Below are positions 5,868-6,983 of a stretch of 6,983 bases of DNA, in pieces (the first letter of the stretch is position 1; each line of letters opens with the position of its first letter). Where the stretch lies: positions 1 through 6,983 of the forward strand of contig CAMPIG010000258.1 in the NCBI GenBank assembly GCA_946886255.1. Reading direction: 5' to 3'. The notes beneath the pieces were generated by a model, which worked only from the letters and a program-made list of their open reading frames with translations, had not been told where the DNA came from and did no database searches. This DNA is from an uncultured Cellvibrio sp. GTDB lineage: Bacteria; Pseudomonadota; Gammaproteobacteria; Pseudomonadales; Cellvibrionaceae. A program made the translations under genes and the position numbers.

Positions 5868-5961
5868 GGTGGCATAAACTACATTAACTACAGTCGCGTC
5901 AGACCAATAGAACAGGATAAATTCTGTATTCCATCTATCTTTCAGCAACAGAGCCGTGATT

Positions 5962-6582
5962 ATGCCCGACGACAATAATTCGATTGCGACATCTAACAGC
6001 GATGTCAGCCATGAGCGGCGTAGCGCCATCAAAAAAATAGCGATCTTTTGTGGCTTGGCATTATCAGCCAGCTCCTTGTCACTCATGGCTGAAAGTTTTT
6101 CTTCGCCCAAAGATATTTCACGCCGAAAAAAACGTCTGTTAAATACACAGCAGCTGGTACTGGTGCGTGAATTAAGTGAGTTGATCATTCCCGCTACAGA
6201 TACGCCGGGAGCAATCGGTGCCGATGTACATGATTTCATTGATTATCAAATGGCGTACTGCTTTAACAAAAATGAGCAACAGCAAATAATCAGTTTCCTG
6301 GAGAGAGTTGCCACGTCTGCCCAGCAAGCCTATCAAAACGATTTTTTAACCTGCGAAAAAGCTCAACAAATCGAATTGCTCACCCATATGGAATCAGCAC
6401 AAAGGGACTTCACCGTTGAAGATCGCCAGCGATTCAAACAATTCAAAGCGCTGGTAGTATTTGGTTATTACACCTCAGAGATCGGTGCCTCCAAAGAACT
6501 GGCGTATCTGGCCATTCCTGGCGGCTATAAAGGTTCGGTGAAATTTTCTACTGTCGGCAAAGCCTGGTCACTGAATTTTTAA
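5962..6582 (+). CDS. gluconate 2-dehydrogenase subunit 3 family protein (Tat-exported small subunit)
   Basis: A 206-residue protein. The ATG at 5962 has AGAG (5950-5953) at suitable spacing, whereas the in-frame GTG at 5956 lies too close to it. Residues 18-25 (ERRSAIKK) form a twin-arginine motif followed by a hydrophobic stretch (26-42) and a plausible cleavage site after LMA43. The mature part starts LNTQQLVLVRELSELIIPATDTPGA, the hallmark of the gluconate 2-dehydrogenase subunit 3 family, followed by helical sequence (DFIDYQM, ISFLERV). Such small subunits partner FAD-dependent GMC dehydrogenases, aiding their folding and export through Tat. The GMC gene begins 39 bp downstream and has no signal of its own, which fits. 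The substrate cannot be told; a sugar, polyol or sugar acid is likely. Confidence 0.87.
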   Translation: MPDDNNSIATSNSDVSHERRSAIKKIAIFCGLALSASSLSLMAESFSSPKDISRRKKRLLNTQQLVLVRELSELIIPATDTPGAIGADVHDFIDYQMAYCFNKNEQQQIISFLERVATSAQQAYQNDFLTCEKAQQIELLTHMESAQRDFTVEDRQRFKQFKALVVFGYYTSEIGASKELAYLAIPGGYKGSVKFSTVGKAWSLNF

Positions 6583-6621
6583 TCAGCCAGGTTTATGAAA
6601 TAAATAAAGATCGAGCAGACT

Positions 6622-6983
6622 ATGAGCAAAACGATTTATATCAAAAAAAACCAGGAAAAATTCGACGCGATTGTGGTGGGCTCCGGGGTTACCGGCGGCT
6701 GGGCCGCCAAAGAATTGTGTGAGAAAGGTTTAAAGACGTTAATGGTGGAACGGGGTCGCCCGGTAGAACACCGCAAGGATTACGTCGGCGAAGGCGTAAA
6801 GCCGTGGGAGATGCCGTTTCGCGGCAAGATCGAGCGCGATATTGTTGACGAGCAATACTATATTCAAAAACAAAATTATGCGTTCAACGATGCAACCAAA
6901 CACTTTTTTGCCAATGATCGCGACCATCCCTACAGCACCCCACAAGAAAAACCCTTCAGCTGGATTCGCGGCAATCAATTAGG
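6622..6983 (+). CDS. GMC family FAD-dependent oxidoreductase, 5' part (truncated by window end)
   Basis: The first 120 codons are open to the window edge; family members usually have 500-600 residues. The ATG at 6622 has only a weak ribosome site (GAG near 6614). Residues 14-30 contain a Rossmann beta-alpha-beta with VVGSGVTGGWAA (Gly20, Gly22, Gly25), which binds the FAD pyrophosphate, and the strand ends at Glu43 (LMVERG), which would hold the ribose. The final residues, FSWIRGNQL, look like the start of the GMC segment before the conserved Gly-Gly motif. No signal peptide is visible, so export would rely on the Tat signal of the upstream small subunit. It likely oxidises a sugar or polyol in the periplasm, passing electrons to a cytochrome or quinone. 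An A8 run (6643-6650) lies in codons 8-10 but the frame stays open. Confidence 0.9.
   Translation, partial: MSKTIYIKKNQEKFDAIVVGSGVTGGWAAKELCEKGLKTLMVERGRPVEHRKDYVGEGVKPWEMPFRGKIERDIVDEQYYIQKQNYAFNDATKHFFANDRDHPYSTPQEKPFSWIRGNQL

Larger units (their letters stand above)
5462..5961. other. intergenic region of about 500 bp without a convincing gene
   Basis: AT-richer than the flanking genes and broken by stops in all frames. The longest suggestive piece is a 15-codon ORF at 5667-5714 (begins MNISRKRIF) with no ribosome site. Supported contents are the tandem repeat at 5454-5489, the hairpin at 5791-5814 and the palindrome at 5848-5867, listed separately. No tRNA, IS end or CRISPR repeat is visible. 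It separates the fimbrial operon from the oxidoreductase operon and must hold the latter's promoter. Confidence 0.7.

Noticed and set aside
5781..6239. 152-codon ORF on the minus strand
   Set aside because: It is antisense to the subunit 3 family gene, crosses the promoter and palindrome, and has no recognisable protein features.

Overview
The window carries most of one putative surface-fibre operon and the start of an unrelated redox operon, all on the + strand. Gene style (DUF4402 subunits with a PapD-like chaperone and an SdrD/carboxypeptidase-regulatory-tailed usher, a GEMM-I c-di-GMP riboswitch, a CRP-type operator, and a gluconate dehydrogenase subunit 3 / GMC pair) and intermediate GC content suggest a free-living gammaproteobacterium, perhaps of the Cellvibrio/marine type. 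The taxonomic guess is inference only.

Region 1 (1-274) is a long regulatory leader. It opens with a near-ideal CRP/Vfr palindrome. A textbook class I c-di-GMP riboswitch aptamer follows, with a GAAA tetraloop and an 11-nt tetraloop receptor. After it come a weak terminator-like hairpin that uses the aptamer 3' end, and a strong 9-bp hairpin just before the first gene.

Region 2 (275-5461) is a five-gene cluster: a putative major DUF4402 subunit, a minor subunit, a second DUF4402 subunit, a periplasmic PapD-like chaperone and an 866-residue outer-membrane usher-like protein. The subunits end in the penultimate-Tyr signature of chaperone-usher pilins, two of them with Gly 14 residues from the end. 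Two of them have an N-terminal extension that could act as a donor strand. The third lacks it and could be a fibre tip. The simplest reading is a non-classical chaperone-usher fibre whose production responds to c-di-GMP and probably to cAMP-CRP, as expected for an adhesion/biofilm structure. A hairpin enclosing the start codon of the second gene may set subunit stoichiometry.

Region 3 (5462-5961) is about 500 bp without a convincing gene. It holds an 18-bp tandem duplication over the usher stop codon, a 10-bp hairpin that may be a terminator, and a perfect 8+8 palindrome that looks like an operator for the next operon.

Region 4 (5962-6983) encodes a Tat-signal small subunit of the gluconate 2-dehydrogenase subunit 3 family, then the first 120 codons of an FAD-dependent GMC oxidoreductase cut by the window edge. 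Together they would form a periplasmic sugar or polyol dehydrogenase.
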